From: an uncultured Porphyromonadaceae bacterium
Lineage (GTDB): Bacteria; Bacteroidota; Bacteroidia; Bacteroidales; Muribaculaceae
Assembly: GCA_947174335.1 (NCBI GenBank)
Contig: CAMWIM010000010.1
Coordinates: 1 to 48,597, forward strand
Length of the DNA stretch: 48,597 nucleotides
Reading direction: 5' to 3'
Below the pieces are notes generated by a model. It ran no database searches and was not told where the DNA came from. It saw only the letters and a program-made list of their open reading frames with translations. Numbering within the stretch: position 1 is the first letter of the stretch; each line of letters begins with the position of its first letter. A program made the translations under genes and the position numbers. Of the stretch, positions 18,020-27,347 are shown one piece after another.

Positions 18020-20422
18020 ATGACACTTAACGAACTCAAACCGGGCGAAACCGCTGTCATACTTAAGATTCACGGTCACGGTGCATTCCGTAAACGTGTT
18101 ATTGAAATGGGGTTTACCCGTGGACGACGCATCACAACCGTTCTTAATGCGCCACTCCACGACCCGGTAAAATATACCCTGATGGGTTACGAAGTTTCAC
18201 TCCGACGCGCCGAAGCCAAACTCATAGAAATACTTCCAATCGACAACGCCTTTAATTTTGACGATATCTCACATATCAACACGACTGAAGAAAACGTTAG
18301 CGTTGTCAATGATTTCAAAGGACAAAGCCACACAATCAACGTTGCCTTGATCGGCAACCCCAACTGCGGAAAAACATCCCTGTTCAACATTGCAAGTGGT
18401 GCAATGGAACATGTCGGAAACTACAGCGGAGTAACCGTCGACTCCAAAACCGGACATTTTGACCATAACGGATATCGATTTAACATCGTTGACCTGCCGG
18501 GGACATATTCTTTATCAGCATATTCTCCTGAAGAACTATACGTTCGTCGTTACTTAAAAAATCAACGACCCGACGTCATTGTCAATGTTGTCGATTCTTC
18601 AAATCTTGAGCGCAACTTATACCTCACAACCGAGCTCATCGATATGAACCGACCGATGGTTATTGCCCTTAACATGTATGATGAGCTACAGAAAAACGGC
18701 ATCTCGGTCGATTACAAAACTCTCGGGAGCATGATTGGCGTTCCAATAATTCCTACTGTTTCAAAAACCGGATTTGGCATCGACAAACTTTTTGACACAA
18801 TCATTGATATTTACGAAAGTCGTCACGAACAAGTTCGCCACGTCCACGTTCGTCTTGGCCACGACATTGAAGATGCTCTGAAAGGACTACGCGATATAAT
18901 TAAAAATGAGCCGTCCATCGAGAGCCATTTCGCTCCTCGATATGTAGCCATCAAATTGCTGGAACATGACAGCGAATGTGAAGAACTCGTCAAATCGACA
19001 CCGGTATATGACAAGTTAATCACACTTCGTGATAAAGAAGAAGAAAAACTGAAACTTATCCACGATGACGATGTCTCGTCGCTTATCGCAAATGAAAAAT
19101 ACGGATTTATCGCAGGTGCTCTCGCTGAGACCATGACCCGTTCCGAAAGATCTACCGTAAGCTCGACCCATATCATCGACACATTCGTCACAAGTCCGCT
19201 CTTTGGGTTCCCAATCTTCTTGATAACGATGTTTTTCATTTTTTGGGCAACCTTCACAATCGGGAACTACCCAATGCAATGGATTGAAAGTCTTGTTGAA
19301 ATTCTCGCAAATTTTGTAAATAACATCATGCCTGCCGGTCCGCTTAAAGACCTGCTTGCCAACGGAGTAATCGGCGGTGTCGGTGGCGTAATCGTATTCC
19401 TTCCCAACATCCTCATTCTCTACTTCTTCATATCGTTTATGGAAGACTCGGGTTATATGGCTCGCGCAGCCTTCATAATGGACCGGGTAATGCATAAAAT
19501 CGGACTTCACGGCAAATCATTCATTCCACTCGTTATGGGATTTGGATGCAATGTGCCTGCGATTATGGCATCACGCGCAATTGAAAGCAAAAGCAGCCGA
19601 ATAATCACGATATTAATCAACCCGTTCATGTCATGCTCGGCACGACTCCCTGTTTATGTCCTTTTGACAGGCACATTCTTTGGCACCAAAGCAACGTTGG
19701 TTCTTATGTCGATGTATCTGCTCGGTATTTTTGCCGCTGTGGTGACAGCCCGGTTACTTCGCAAATTTCACTTTAAAGAAGATGAGACCCCCTTTGTCAT
19801 GGAACTTCCACCATATCGTCTCCCGACCTTTAAGGCATCAGTACGACACATGTGGGGCAAAGGCAAACAATATCTTCAAAAGATGGGTGGAATCATATTG
19901 TTTGCAAGTATCATCGTGTGGGCTCTGAATTACTTCCCGCTCCGAAGCGAATATTCTTCGGTTCCTGCCAACGACATTCCACGAGAGCAACTTAACGAAA
20001 ATCATATTGACACCTCGCGCGATTCCTACCTTGAAATGATTGGGAAAACTATCAGTCCGGTTATGGCTCCGTTAGGACTCACCTGGCGTCCGACAGTCGC
20101 ACTCATCGCCGGAATCCCGGCAAAAGAGATTGTAGTTTCAACCCTCGGGGTTCTCTATACCGGCGAGGAAGAAATCGACGATACCGCGCTATCATCTCGT
20201 CTTACAAAGCCATCACCACAAACCGGCAAACCTGACTTCACTACAGCTTCGGCACTCGCCTTTATGGTATTTGTATTGCTCTACTGCCCTTGTATCGCCA
20301 CACTCACAGCCATTGTAAAAGAGACCGGCCACTGGGGTTACGGAGTCTTTTCAGCCATGTACAACACCGCTTTTGCGTGGATTGTCGCATTCATCGTTTA
20401 TCAAATAGCAATACTCTTTTAA
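18020..20422 (+). CDS. feoB: FeoAB fusion ferrous iron transporter
   Basis: Inner-membrane Fe(II) importer of 800 residues combining FeoA and FeoB in one chain, a form common in Bacteroidota. The start at 18020 (MTLNELKPGETAVI) matches the FeoA opening. FeoA occupies about residues 1-75 (GAFRKRVIEMGFTRGRRITTV). The FeoB G domain follows: G1 GNPNCGKTS at 112-120, G2 YSGVTVDSK, G3 DLPGTYS, G4 NMYD. The C-terminal half is a polytopic membrane domain with two Gate-like segments, including MARAAFIMDRVMHKIGLHGKSFIPLVMGFGCNVPAIMA and FMSCSARLPVYVLL, and ends with CPCIATLTAIVKETG. A NimA-like gene follows after 12 bases. Expected regulation is by iron. Confidence 0.96.
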   Translation: MTLNELKPGETAVILKIHGHGAFRKRVIEMGFTRGRRITTVLNAPLHDPVKYTLMGYEVSLRRAEAKLIEILPIDNAFNFDDISHINTTEENVSVVNDFKGQSHTINVALIGNPNCGKTSLFNIASGAMEHVGNYSGVTVDSKTGHFDHNGYRFNIVDLPGTYSLSAYSPEELYVRRYLKNQRPDVIVNVVDSSNLERNLYLTTELIDMNRPMVIALNMYDELQKNGISVDYKTLGSMIGVPIIPTVSKTGFGIDKLFDTIIDIYESRHEQVRHVHVRLGHDIEDALKGLRDIIKNEPSIESHFAPRYVAIKLLEHDSECEELVKSTPVYDKLITLRDKEEEKLKLIHDDDVSSLIANEKYGFIAGALAETMTRSERSTVSSTHIIDTFVTSPLFGFPIFLITMFFIFWATFTIGNYPMQWIESLVEILANFVNNIMPAGPLKDLLANGVIGGVGGVIVFLPNILILYFFISFMEDSGYMARAAFIMDRVMHKIGLHGKSFIPLVMGFGCNVPAIMASRAIESKSSRIITILINPFMSCSARLPVYVLLTGTFFGTKATLVLMSMYLLGIFAAVVTARLLRKFHFKEDETPFVMELPPYRLPTFKASVRHMWGKGKQYLQKMGGIILFASIIVWALNYFPLRSEYSSVPANDIPREQLNENHIDTSRDSYLEMIGKTISPVMAPLGLTWRPTVALIAGIPAKEIVVSTLGVLYTGEEEIDDTALSSRLTKPSPQTGKPDFTTASALAFMVFVLLYCPCIATLTAIVKETGHWGYGVFSAMYNTAFAWIVAFIVYQIAILF

Positions 20423-20434
20423 ACTTGTCGAATT

Positions 20435-20917
20435 ATGAGACCAATGAGAAAAGCCTCACGACAACAGTCGGCACAATGGGCATTTGACGTATTTGACAAA
20501 GCTCCTTACGTGACCGTCAGCATGGTGCGTCCCGACGGAACTCCATACGGTCTTCCTCTTTCTGTTGTTCGTAAAGATGAGACTACATTTTACTTTCACT
20601 GCGCTGACGAAGGTGAGAAAATCGATTCTATTTTGGCTCATCCGACAGTCAGTCTTTCAGCTGTCAGCAAATGCTCGCCCCGATATGAAGAGGATAAAAA
20701 CAACTTCACCGAATATTATAATTCGGCAATCGCTATCGGAAAAGCTTCAATTGTTACCGATGACAGCGAAAAAATCGAGGCACTGCGATTGATTTGCAAC
20801 CGATTTCTTCCGGCATACATGAATCATTTCGATGAAGCGATCCAACGCAGTCTAAATCGTACTACAATCGTTCGCATCACGTTGTCAGAACCTCCGATTG
20901 GCAAGTCAAAACATTGA
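20435..20917 (+). CDS. Pyridoxamine 5'-phosphate oxidase-like flavoprotein (NimA-like)
   Basis: A 160-residue split-barrel flavin-binding protein. Hallmarks of the NimA-type PNPOx-like family are present: APYVTVSMVRPDGTPYGLPLSVV at residues 23-45, the FYFHCADEGEKIDSILAHPTVSLSAV core, and the FTEYYNSAIAIGKASIV segment. Known members bind FMN or heme; some reduce nitroimidazoles, but many chromosomal homologues have no proven substrate, so resistance should not be assumed. It is only 12 bases behind feoAB and likely shares its transcript, which hints at a link to iron, heme or redox state. The stop codon is followed by the gyrB promoter. Confidence 0.85.
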   Translation: MRPMRKASRQQSAQWAFDVFDKAPYVTVSMVRPDGTPYGLPLSVVRKDETTFYFHCADEGEKIDSILAHPTVSLSAVSKCSPRYEEDKNNFTEYYNSAIAIGKASIVTDDSEKIEALRLICNRFLPAYMNHFDEAIQRSLNRTTIVRITLSEPPIGKSKH

Positions 20918-20960
20918 TTATAAACACAATAACAAGCATCCCCACGATTATTCTTCAAAA

Positions 20961-20992
20961 TTTGTTTATTTCACTATTTTTTTGTAATTTTG
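20961..20992 (+). promoter_or_regulatory. gyrB promoter
   Basis: TTTG (20961-20964), a 20-base spacer and TAATTTTG (20985-20992) match both parts of the Bacteroidota promoter consensus. The predicted transcript starts near 20996, leaving a 50-base leader before gyrB. Confidence 0.72.
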
Positions 20993-21045
20993 TACCCTGA
21001 AAACCGACAAAAATCACATTAAAAGAAGATTATAAAAAAATAAAT

Positions 21046-22977
21046 ATGGCAGAAAACAAAGAGGAATATAGCGCAAGTAATATTCAAGTACTTGAAGGTC
21101 TTGAAGCTGTGCGTAAACGTCCCGCTATGTATATTGGCGACATCAGCGCCAAAGGTCTCCACCACCTCGTTTATGAAGTAGTTGACAACTCTATTGATGA
21201 AGCGCTCGCCGGTTTTGCAACCCATATCGACGTAACGATTAACCCCGACAACTCAATCACCGTTATTGATAATGGGCGCGGTATCCCTGTCGATATGCAC
21301 GAAAAAGAACACAAAAGTGCCCTTGAAGTCGTGCTCACCGTTCTCCATGCCGGTGGTAAATTTGACAAAGGATCTTATAAAGTCTCAGGTGGTCTTCATG
21401 GTGTCGGCGTCTCTTGTGTAAACGCCCTTTCAAATTATCTTCGTGCTGAAGTTCACCGTAACGGCAAAGCCTACGTTCAGGAATATTCAAAAGGCAAACC
21501 GACAACCGAGTTACAGATTGTAGGCGAAAGTAACCATACCGGTACTTCAATCACATTCCTCCCCGATGACACCATCTTCACCACGACCGTTTATGACTAC
21601 TCAACTTTGGCAAACCGTCTTCGTGACCTTGCGTTTCTTAACGCCGGAATCACTTTGACCCTCACTGACAAACGTGATGTTGACGCTGAAGGCAATCCCC
21701 GTCATGAGGTATTCTATAGCAAGGACGGTCTTGAAGATTTTGTTCGTTATATCGACTCAAACAAAGAGCCCCTCATCAACGACATCATCCACCTCTCAAC
21801 CGAACGTGGCGGTGTACCCGTTGAAGTGGCTTTGACTTATAATAACACATATAACGAGAACGTTTATTCATTTGTAAACAACATCAACACCATCGAAGGT
21901 GGTACACACCTCACCGGATTTCGTCGCGGTTTGACCATGACATTGAAAAAATATGCCGATGATAACAAAATGACCGAAAAAGCTAAAGTGGAAATCTCAA
22001 GCGATGACTTCCGCGAAGGTCTGACTGCTGTCGTATCGGTTAAAGTTATGGAACCTCAGTTTGAGGGTCAGACCAAGACCAAACTCGGCAACAGCGAGGT
22101 CAGCGGTGTTGTTCAAACAGCTGTCAGCGATGCTCTCCGCACCTATCTTGAAGAGCACCCCAACGAAGCAAAAACAATTATCCAAAAGGTTATCCAAGCG
22201 GCTGTTGCCCGTCAGGCAGCCTACAAAGCACGTATGGAAGTACGCCGCAAATCACCCCTCTCAGGTGGTGGTCTTCCCGGTAAACTTGCCGACTGTTCAT
22301 CACGTACTGCCGAAGACTGCGAAATCTTCATTGTCGAGGGAGACTCGGCAGGCGGTACAGCCAAACAGGGTCGTGACCGTAAATTCCAAGCCATTCTTCC
22401 TCTTCGCGGTAAAATCCTCAACGTCGAGAAAGCTATGGATCACAAAATTTTTGACAACGAGGAAATACGCAATATGTTCCAGGCTCTCCGCGTTACTATT
22501 GGAACTGAAGAAGACCCCAAAGAACCCAACCTTTCTCGTTTGGCATATCACAAAATCATCATCATGACCGATGCCGATGTTGACGGCAGCCACATCGCAA
22601 CCCTCCTGATGACATTCTTCTTCCGTCGCATGCGTCCCATCATTGAAAACGGATACCTCTACCTCGCTACTCCCCCATTGTACAAATGTAAACGAGGCAA
22701 AAACGAGGAATATTGCTGGACCGAGCAACAGATTCAGGCGTTCATAGACAAATATGGCACGAACACCACTGTTCAACGATACAAAGGTCTTGGTGAGATG
22801 AGTGCCGAAGAACTTCGATTCACAACCATGTCGCCCGAACATCGTATGCTGAAACAAGTCAACATCAGCGATGCTGCTGAAGCCGACCGAATCTTCTCAA
22901 TGCTTATGGGCGAAGACGTTGCTCCACGTCGCGACTTCATCGAAGCAAACGCAAACTACGCAAATATCGACGCTTAA
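21046..22977 (+). CDS. gyrB: DNA gyrase subunit B
   Basis: ATPase subunit of DNA gyrase, 643 residues, which with GyrA introduces negative supercoils. The GHKL ATPase comes first: VDNSIDEALAGFATH, DNGRGIPVDMH and GGLHGVGVSCVNALS. A transducer domain follows, with the QTKTKLGNSEV segment. The TOPRIM domain holds EGDSAGG from Glu431 and PLRGKILNVEKA, then TDADVDGSHI. The end LMGEDVAPRRDFIEANA is the standard GyrB end. The features fit GyrB rather than ParE, and the length is usual for Bacteroidota. It stands alone between its own promoter and terminator. Confidence 0.98.
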   Translation: MAENKEEYSASNIQVLEGLEAVRKRPAMYIGDISAKGLHHLVYEVVDNSIDEALAGFATHIDVTINPDNSITVIDNGRGIPVDMHEKEHKSALEVVLTVLHAGGKFDKGSYKVSGGLHGVGVSCVNALSNYLRAEVHRNGKAYVQEYSKGKPTTELQIVGESNHTGTSITFLPDDTIFTTTVYDYSTLANRLRDLAFLNAGITLTLTDKRDVDAEGNPRHEVFYSKDGLEDFVRYIDSNKEPLINDIIHLSTERGGVPVEVALTYNNTYNENVYSFVNNINTIEGGTHLTGFRRGLTMTLKKYADDNKMTEKAKVEISSDDFREGLTAVVSVKVMEPQFEGQTKTKLGNSEVSGVVQTAVSDALRTYLEEHPNEAKTIIQKVIQAAVARQAAYKARMEVRRKSPLSGGGLPGKLADCSSRTAEDCEIFIVEGDSAGGTAKQGRDRKFQAILPLRGKILNVEKAMDHKIFDNEEIRNMFQALRVTIGTEEDPKEPNLSRLAYHKIIIMTDADVDGSHIATLLMTFFFRRMRPIIENGYLYLATPPLYKCKRGKNEEYCWTEQQIQAFIDKYGTNTTVQRYKGLGEMSAEELRFTTMSPEHRMLKQVNISDAAEADRIFSMLMGEDVAPRRDFIEANANYANIDA

Positions 22978-22997
22978 TCAATTTGATTTCACACTAT

Positions 22998-23057
22998 AAA
23001 GGGGAATGGTTAGACCTCGCGGAATATCTTCCGCTCAGGCTCCATTCCCCTCTTTTT
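22998..23057 (+). terminator. gyrB terminator
   Basis: An outer 9-bp stem GGGGAATGG / CCATTCCCC (23001-23009 with 23042-23050) encloses a second hairpin GCGGAA / TTCCGC (23019-23024 with 23029-23034), and TCTTTTT follows. The 120 bases from here to rnr are AT-rich with no ORF and no clear promoter. Confidence 0.8.
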
Positions 23058-23175
23058 AAACACATATTATTATAATGTTATTATACATGTTTACCTTTTT
23101 TGTTAACAATTTGAGTCGTTTCAACGTTAATATAATTAGGTAAATTTCATTGTTAATAAAAGTATACATAATTAT

Positions 23176-25440
23176 ATGGCACGTTCAACTTCATCTAATA
23201 AAGCCACATTACGACTGAAATCGCAAGTCGGAGTCTATGCTTCTCAACAACAGAATAACACATTTAATTATAAGCAGGTATCTCATGCGTTGGGAATTTC
23301 TTCTCCCGCAGCGCAACGTAATGTCGCACTGGTACTTGCCGAAATGGCTTTTGACGGCGACCTCATCGAAGTAGCACCCGGAAAATATAAATATCCTCAG
23401 CGCGGAACTATCGCTGAAGGTGTATTCTCACGTCGCAGCAACGGCAAGAACAGCGTAACAATCGACCCCGACGGTGAAGTTATAATGGTTGCCGAACGCA
23501 ACTCGATGCACGCCCTGAACGGTGATCGTGTTCTTGTCAATATCGCGGCACGTCGTCGTGGCGTTGAAGCTGAAGCCGAAGTAATTGACATATTGGAGAA
23601 GAACGAACAATCGTTCATCGGTACTTTGAAAGTTGAACGCGGTTTCGGACTCCTTCAGACCGACTCTAAATTTCTCGCCACAGACATCATAATCCCGAAG
23701 AATCGACTGAAAGGTGGCAAAACCGGAGATAAAGCTATTGTAAAAATCACCGACTGGCCTGCTGACAGCAAGAATCCTAAAGGTACAGTTGTCGATATTC
23801 TTGGTAAAACAGGCGAAAACAATGCCGAAATTCACGCAATCCTTGCCGAATTTGGCTTGCCTTACCACTACCCCGAAAACGTTGAGGAAGAAGCCTCAAA
23901 AATTGATGCAGGTATAACCGATGAAGTTGTCGCATCTCGTATCGACATGCGTGGTGTACCTACATTCACTATCGACCCTAAAGATGCAAAAGACTTTGAC
24001 GATGCGCTCTCATTCCGTCGCCTGAAAAACGGCAACTATGAAATTGGCGTACATATTGCCGATGTGACTCACTACGTTCGCCCCGGATCAATACTCGATA
24101 AAGAAGCTCAGTCACGCGCCACTTCGGTTTACCTTGTTGACAGAGTTGTGCCGATGCTGCCCGAGCATCTCAGCAACGGAATCTGTTCACTTCGCCCCGA
24201 TGAAGACAAATTGACCTTCAGCTGCATTTTTGAAATGACACCCTCAGGCAAAATTGTAAACAGCAAAATTGCACGCACTGTCATCCGCAGCAATCGTCGA
24301 TTCACATACGAAGAAGCTCAGGATGTCATTGAAACAGGCAAAGGAGACTATGCCGATGAAATCCTCGAACTCGATCGTCTTGCAAAAATACTCCGAAAAG
24401 CCCGTTATGAAAACGGCTCAGTCGAGTTTGACCGCGTTGAAGTACGCTTTGACATAGATGAAAACGGACATCCGACAGGTGTATTCTTTAAAGAATCGAA
24501 AGATGCCAATAAGCTCATCGAAGAGTTCATGTTGCTTGCCAACAAAACCGTTGCCAAGTCAGTCGGACAGTCTAATAACCGCAAAAAGCCAAAAGCCTTT
24601 GTATATCGTGTTCACGACCAGCCCGATCCGGGTAAACTTAGTGATCTCGCCCAACTTTCACGAACATTCGGGTATAAAATCAAAACCAATGGTAAAGCAT
24701 CTGACATCAACCGCTCAATCAACAAAATGCTTGCCGATGTAAAAGGTAAAGGAGAAGAAAACTTCTTGTCAACTCTTGCCATACGTTCTATGGCAAAAGC
24801 TATATACACCACAACCAACATCGGTCACTACGGTCTTGGGTTTGACTATTATACCCACTTCACATCACCTATCCGTCGATATCCCGACATGATGGTTCAC
24901 CGTTTGCTCGAACGCTATCTTGATGGTGGTCGCAGTGTCAATGTTGATAAACTTGAAGAGCTGTGTAAACACTCAAGCGATATGGAACAACTTGCAGCCA
25001 ACGCCGAACGTGCTTCCATTAAGTTCAAACAAGTCGAGTATATGAAAGATCACATGGGCGAAGTCTATGACGGAATTATCACTGGAGTAACCGAATGGGG
25101 GCTGTATGTTGAGTTGAAAGATAATAAATGTGAAGGTCTCATCCCAATCCGCGACCTGACCGACGACTACTATGACTTTGACGAGAAAAACTACAGCTTG
25201 ATTGGTCGTCGCAAAAACAACCGATTCCGTCTTGGTGATGAAATTAAAGTTAGAGTAGCTCGTGCCGATGTCGACAAAAAACAGCTTGATTTTGCACTCG
25301 TTGACCCGTCGATGATGAGAAACGATCAAGACCTCATGGGCTTTATTCACCCCGAACGGATTAAAAGCAAAAACAACTTCAAAAAGAGCAAGAAAAAACA
25401 CTCCGGCAAAAATTCTTCTCAGAAAAACAATCACAAATAA
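23176..25440 (+). CDS. rnr: Ribonuclease R
   Basis: Processive 3'-5' exoribonuclease of the RNB family, 754 residues, that degrades structured RNA. Order of domains: N-terminal winged-helix-like part, two cold-shock domains (GVFSRRSNGKNSVTIDPDG and FIGTLKVERGFGLLQTDSKF), the RNB catalytic domain with IDPKDAKDFDDA at residues 266-277 holding the metal-binding Asp residues, a second signature HYGLGFDYYTHFTSPIRRYPDMMVHR, then an S1 domain (GEVYDGIITGVTEWGLYVEL) and a lysine-rich tail. This is the RNase R layout rather than RNase II. The ABC ATPase gene starts 17 bases later. Confidence 0.97.
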   Translation: MARSTSSNKATLRLKSQVGVYASQQQNNTFNYKQVSHALGISSPAAQRNVALVLAEMAFDGDLIEVAPGKYKYPQRGTIAEGVFSRRSNGKNSVTIDPDGEVIMVAERNSMHALNGDRVLVNIAARRRGVEAEAEVIDILEKNEQSFIGTLKVERGFGLLQTDSKFLATDIIIPKNRLKGGKTGDKAIVKITDWPADSKNPKGTVVDILGKTGENNAEIHAILAEFGLPYHYPENVEEEASKIDAGITDEVVASRIDMRGVPTFTIDPKDAKDFDDALSFRRLKNGNYEIGVHIADVTHYVRPGSILDKEAQSRATSVYLVDRVVPMLPEHLSNGICSLRPDEDKLTFSCIFEMTPSGKIVNSKIARTVIRSNRRFTYEEAQDVIETGKGDYADEILELDRLAKILRKARYENGSVEFDRVEVRFDIDENGHPTGVFFKESKDANKLIEEFMLLANKTVAKSVGQSNNRKKPKAFVYRVHDQPDPGKLSDLAQLSRTFGYKIKTNGKASDINRSINKMLADVKGKGEENFLSTLAIRSMAKAIYTTTNIGHYGLGFDYYTHFTSPIRRYPDMMVHRLLERYLDGGRSVNVDKLEELCKHSSDMEQLAANAERASIKFKQVEYMKDHMGEVYDGIITGVTEWGLYVELKDNKCEGLIPIRDLTDDYYDFDEKNYSLIGRRKNNRFRLGDEIKVRVARADVDKKQLDFALVDPSMMRNDQDLMGFIHPERIKSKNNFKKSKKKHSGKNSSQKNNHK

Positions 25441-25457
25441 AAAATCATTGATCGATT

Positions 25458-26156
25458 ATGAGCATTATCACATATAACGATGTAGAAATTTTACGCAACG
25501 AAGTCGTTGTTTTGCGACATGTAAACCTTGAAATACAGTCAGGTGAATTTGTCTATCTCATCGGGAAAGTAGGTAGCGGTAAAAGCAGCCTTATGAAATC
25601 AATGTATGCCGAGGTACCTGTTACAGGAGGTTCAGCCGATGTACTCGGATATAACCTCAATGAAATCAAACGTAAAGAGATTCCTTATCTGCGTCGCAAA
25701 ATCGGCATTGTCTTTCAAGATTTTCAATTGCTCACCGATCGATCGGTTTTTGATAATCTCAAATTTGTTCTCGAAGCAACAGGCTGGAAAAATCGCGAGG
25801 AAATGGAACAGCGCATCGACGAAGTTCTAAAAGAAGTTGGCATGGTAACCAAAGCCTACAAAATGCCTCATGAACTTTCGGGTGGCGAGCAACAGCGCAT
25901 AGTAATTGCACGTGCTCTTCTCAACAAACCCGAACTGATACTTGCCGATGAACCGACAGGCAATCTCGACCCTGCGACAAGCGAACAAATTGTTGAAAGT
26001 TTGCACGGAATCTCAAAACGTGGAACGACCGTTGTCATGGCAACCCACAACCTTCAGATTGTTCAACGCTATCCCGGACGTGTAATTACCTGTGAAGACA
26101 AACAGGTAATCGAACAACTCGCCGGTCAAGAGCCCGACATCGAGCAGAGCTTATAA
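25458..26156 (+). CDS. FtsE-like ABC transporter ATP-binding protein
   Basis: ATPase of 232 residues. Walker A GKVGSGKS at residues 36-43, Q-loop VFQDFQLL, signature LSGGEQQR, Walker B LILADEPTGNLD and switch His in MATHNLQIV are all intact. Sequence order and length match FtsE, which with FtsX controls cell-wall hydrolases at the septum; Bacteroidota genomes often carry this gene under the name ftsE away from ftsX. No permease gene is adjacent, so it could also serve another MacB-type or lipoprotein-export permease. It follows rnr closely and tgt has its own promoter in the 44-base gap after it. Confidence 0.85.
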   Translation: MSIITYNDVEILRNEVVVLRHVNLEIQSGEFVYLIGKVGSGKSSLMKSMYAEVPVTGGSADVLGYNLNEIKRKEIPYLRRKIGIVFQDFQLLTDRSVFDNLKFVLEATGWKNREEMEQRIDEVLKEVGMVTKAYKMPHELSGGEQQRIVIARALLNKPELILADEPTGNLDPATSEQIVESLHGISKRGTTVVMATHNLQIVQRYPGRVITCEDKQVIEQLAGQEPDIEQSL

Positions 26157-26164
26157 CAATACAT

Positions 26165-26196
26165 TTTGGCTGACTCAGAAATTATCGCTAACTTTG
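26165..26196 (+). promoter_or_regulatory. tgt promoter
   Basis: TTTG (26165-26168), a 20-base spacer and TAACTTTG (26189-26196) form a consensus Bacteroidota promoter. The tgt ATG is only 4 bases after the -7 element, so the transcript should have almost no leader. Confidence 0.75.
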
Positions 26197-26200
26197 CGAT

Positions 26201-27331
26201 ATGAAATTTGAACTTCAAGCTACAGCAACCAACAGCGCAGCTCGTGCCGGTATGATTACAACCGACCACGGGTTCGTTCCTACCCCTATTTTCATGCCGG
26301 TCGGCACATTAGGGTCGGTCAAAGGTGTGCACATGCATGAGTTACGCGATGACATCGACGCCAAAATCATTCTTGGCAACACATATCATTTATACCTGCG
26401 TCCCGGAACCGAAATTCTGCGACAGGCAGGTGGGCTTCACAAATTCAACGGCTGGGATCGTCCTATTCTGACCGATAGTGGCGGTTTCCAAGTTTTTTCA
26501 CTTTCCCACAACCGCAAGTTAAAAGAAGACGGAGCGCACTTCCGTAGCCACATCGACGGCTCAAAACACATTTTTACTCCTGAAAAAACAGTTGATATTC
26601 AACGTGCTATCGGTGCCGACATCATGATGGCTCTTGATGAGTGTACCCCCGGAACCGCCGATTTTGATTATGCGCGTAAATCGCTCGACTTGACCCATCG
26701 CTGGCTCGATCGAGGTTGGGAACACTTCAACTCGACCAAACCTCTATATGGCTACTCCCAGTCATTTTTCCCAATCGTACAAGGTTGCACCTATCCTGAA
26801 CTCCGTCGAGAATCTGCGCGCAAAGTAGCTTCACTTGGAGCTGACGGAAACGCAATCGGAGGTTTGGCGGTTGGTGAACCTGCCGAAGTCATGTACGAGA
26901 TGATTGAAGTTGTCAACGATATTCTCCCTGCCGACCGCCCCCGCTATCTTATGGGTGTCGGTACTCCTGCCAACATCCTTGAAGCAATCGACCGTGGAGT
27001 TGATATGATGGACTGTGTAATGCCTACCCGCAACGGACGAAACGGAATGTTGTTCACTTCAAACGGCATTATGAATATGCGAAACAAAAAATGGGCTGAC
27101 GACTTCTCTCCAATACAAGAAGACGGTCCGTCATACGTTGACCGTGTATATTCCAAAGCCTACCTGCGTCACCTTTTCATCTCTCAAGAACTGCTGGCAA
27201 TGCAAATTGCATCGATTCATAACCTTGCCTTCTATCTTTGGCTCGTCAGACAAGCTCGCGAACACATCCTTGCCGGCGACTTCAAGACTTGGAAAGAAGA
27301 AATGATTATACGTGTAACAACTCGACTTTAA
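26201..27331 (+). CDS. tgt: tRNA-guanine transglycosylase
   Basis: Exchanges guanine 34 of GUN-anticodon tRNAs for a queuosine precursor. 376 residues, usual length. The start is fixed by the family opening MKFELQATATNSAARAG. Active-site motifs are present: NTYHLYLRPG, ILTDSGGFQVFSL (general acid/base Asp, near 92) and VDMMDCVMPTRNGRNG (nucleophile Asp, near 268-271). The usual zinc site CxCxxC in the C-terminal part is missing: the aligned region reads IQEDGPSYVDRVYSKAYLRHL, and no Cys occurs after residue 272. The His in SIHNLAFYL remains. This may be a Bacteroidota-wide variant. The next gene, an Lpt permease, follows after 16 bases. Confidence 0.96.
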   Translation: MKFELQATATNSAARAGMITTDHGFVPTPIFMPVGTLGSVKGVHMHELRDDIDAKIILGNTYHLYLRPGTEILRQAGGLHKFNGWDRPILTDSGGFQVFSLSHNRKLKEDGAHFRSHIDGSKHIFTPEKTVDIQRAIGADIMMALDECTPGTADFDYARKSLDLTHRWLDRGWEHFNSTKPLYGYSQSFFPIVQGCTYPELRRESARKVASLGADGNAIGGLAVGEPAEVMYEMIEVVNDILPADRPRYLMGVGTPANILEAIDRGVDMMDCVMPTRNGRNGMLFTSNGIMNMRNKKWADDFSPIQEDGPSYVDRVYSKAYLRHLFISQELLAMQIASIHNLAFYLWLVRQAREHILAGDFKTWKEEMIIRVTTRL

Positions 27332-27347
27332 ACCGGATTTTTTCACT

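Noticed and set aside
20435-20917. Nitroimidazole resistance gene
   Set aside because: Similarity to NimA-type proteins is only at family level; most chromosomal members have other or unknown roles.
23101-23175. Promoter for rnr with TTTG at 23110 and TAAATTTC at 23141
   Set aside because: The spacing is 27 bases and the second element lacks its final G, so it does not meet the consensus.
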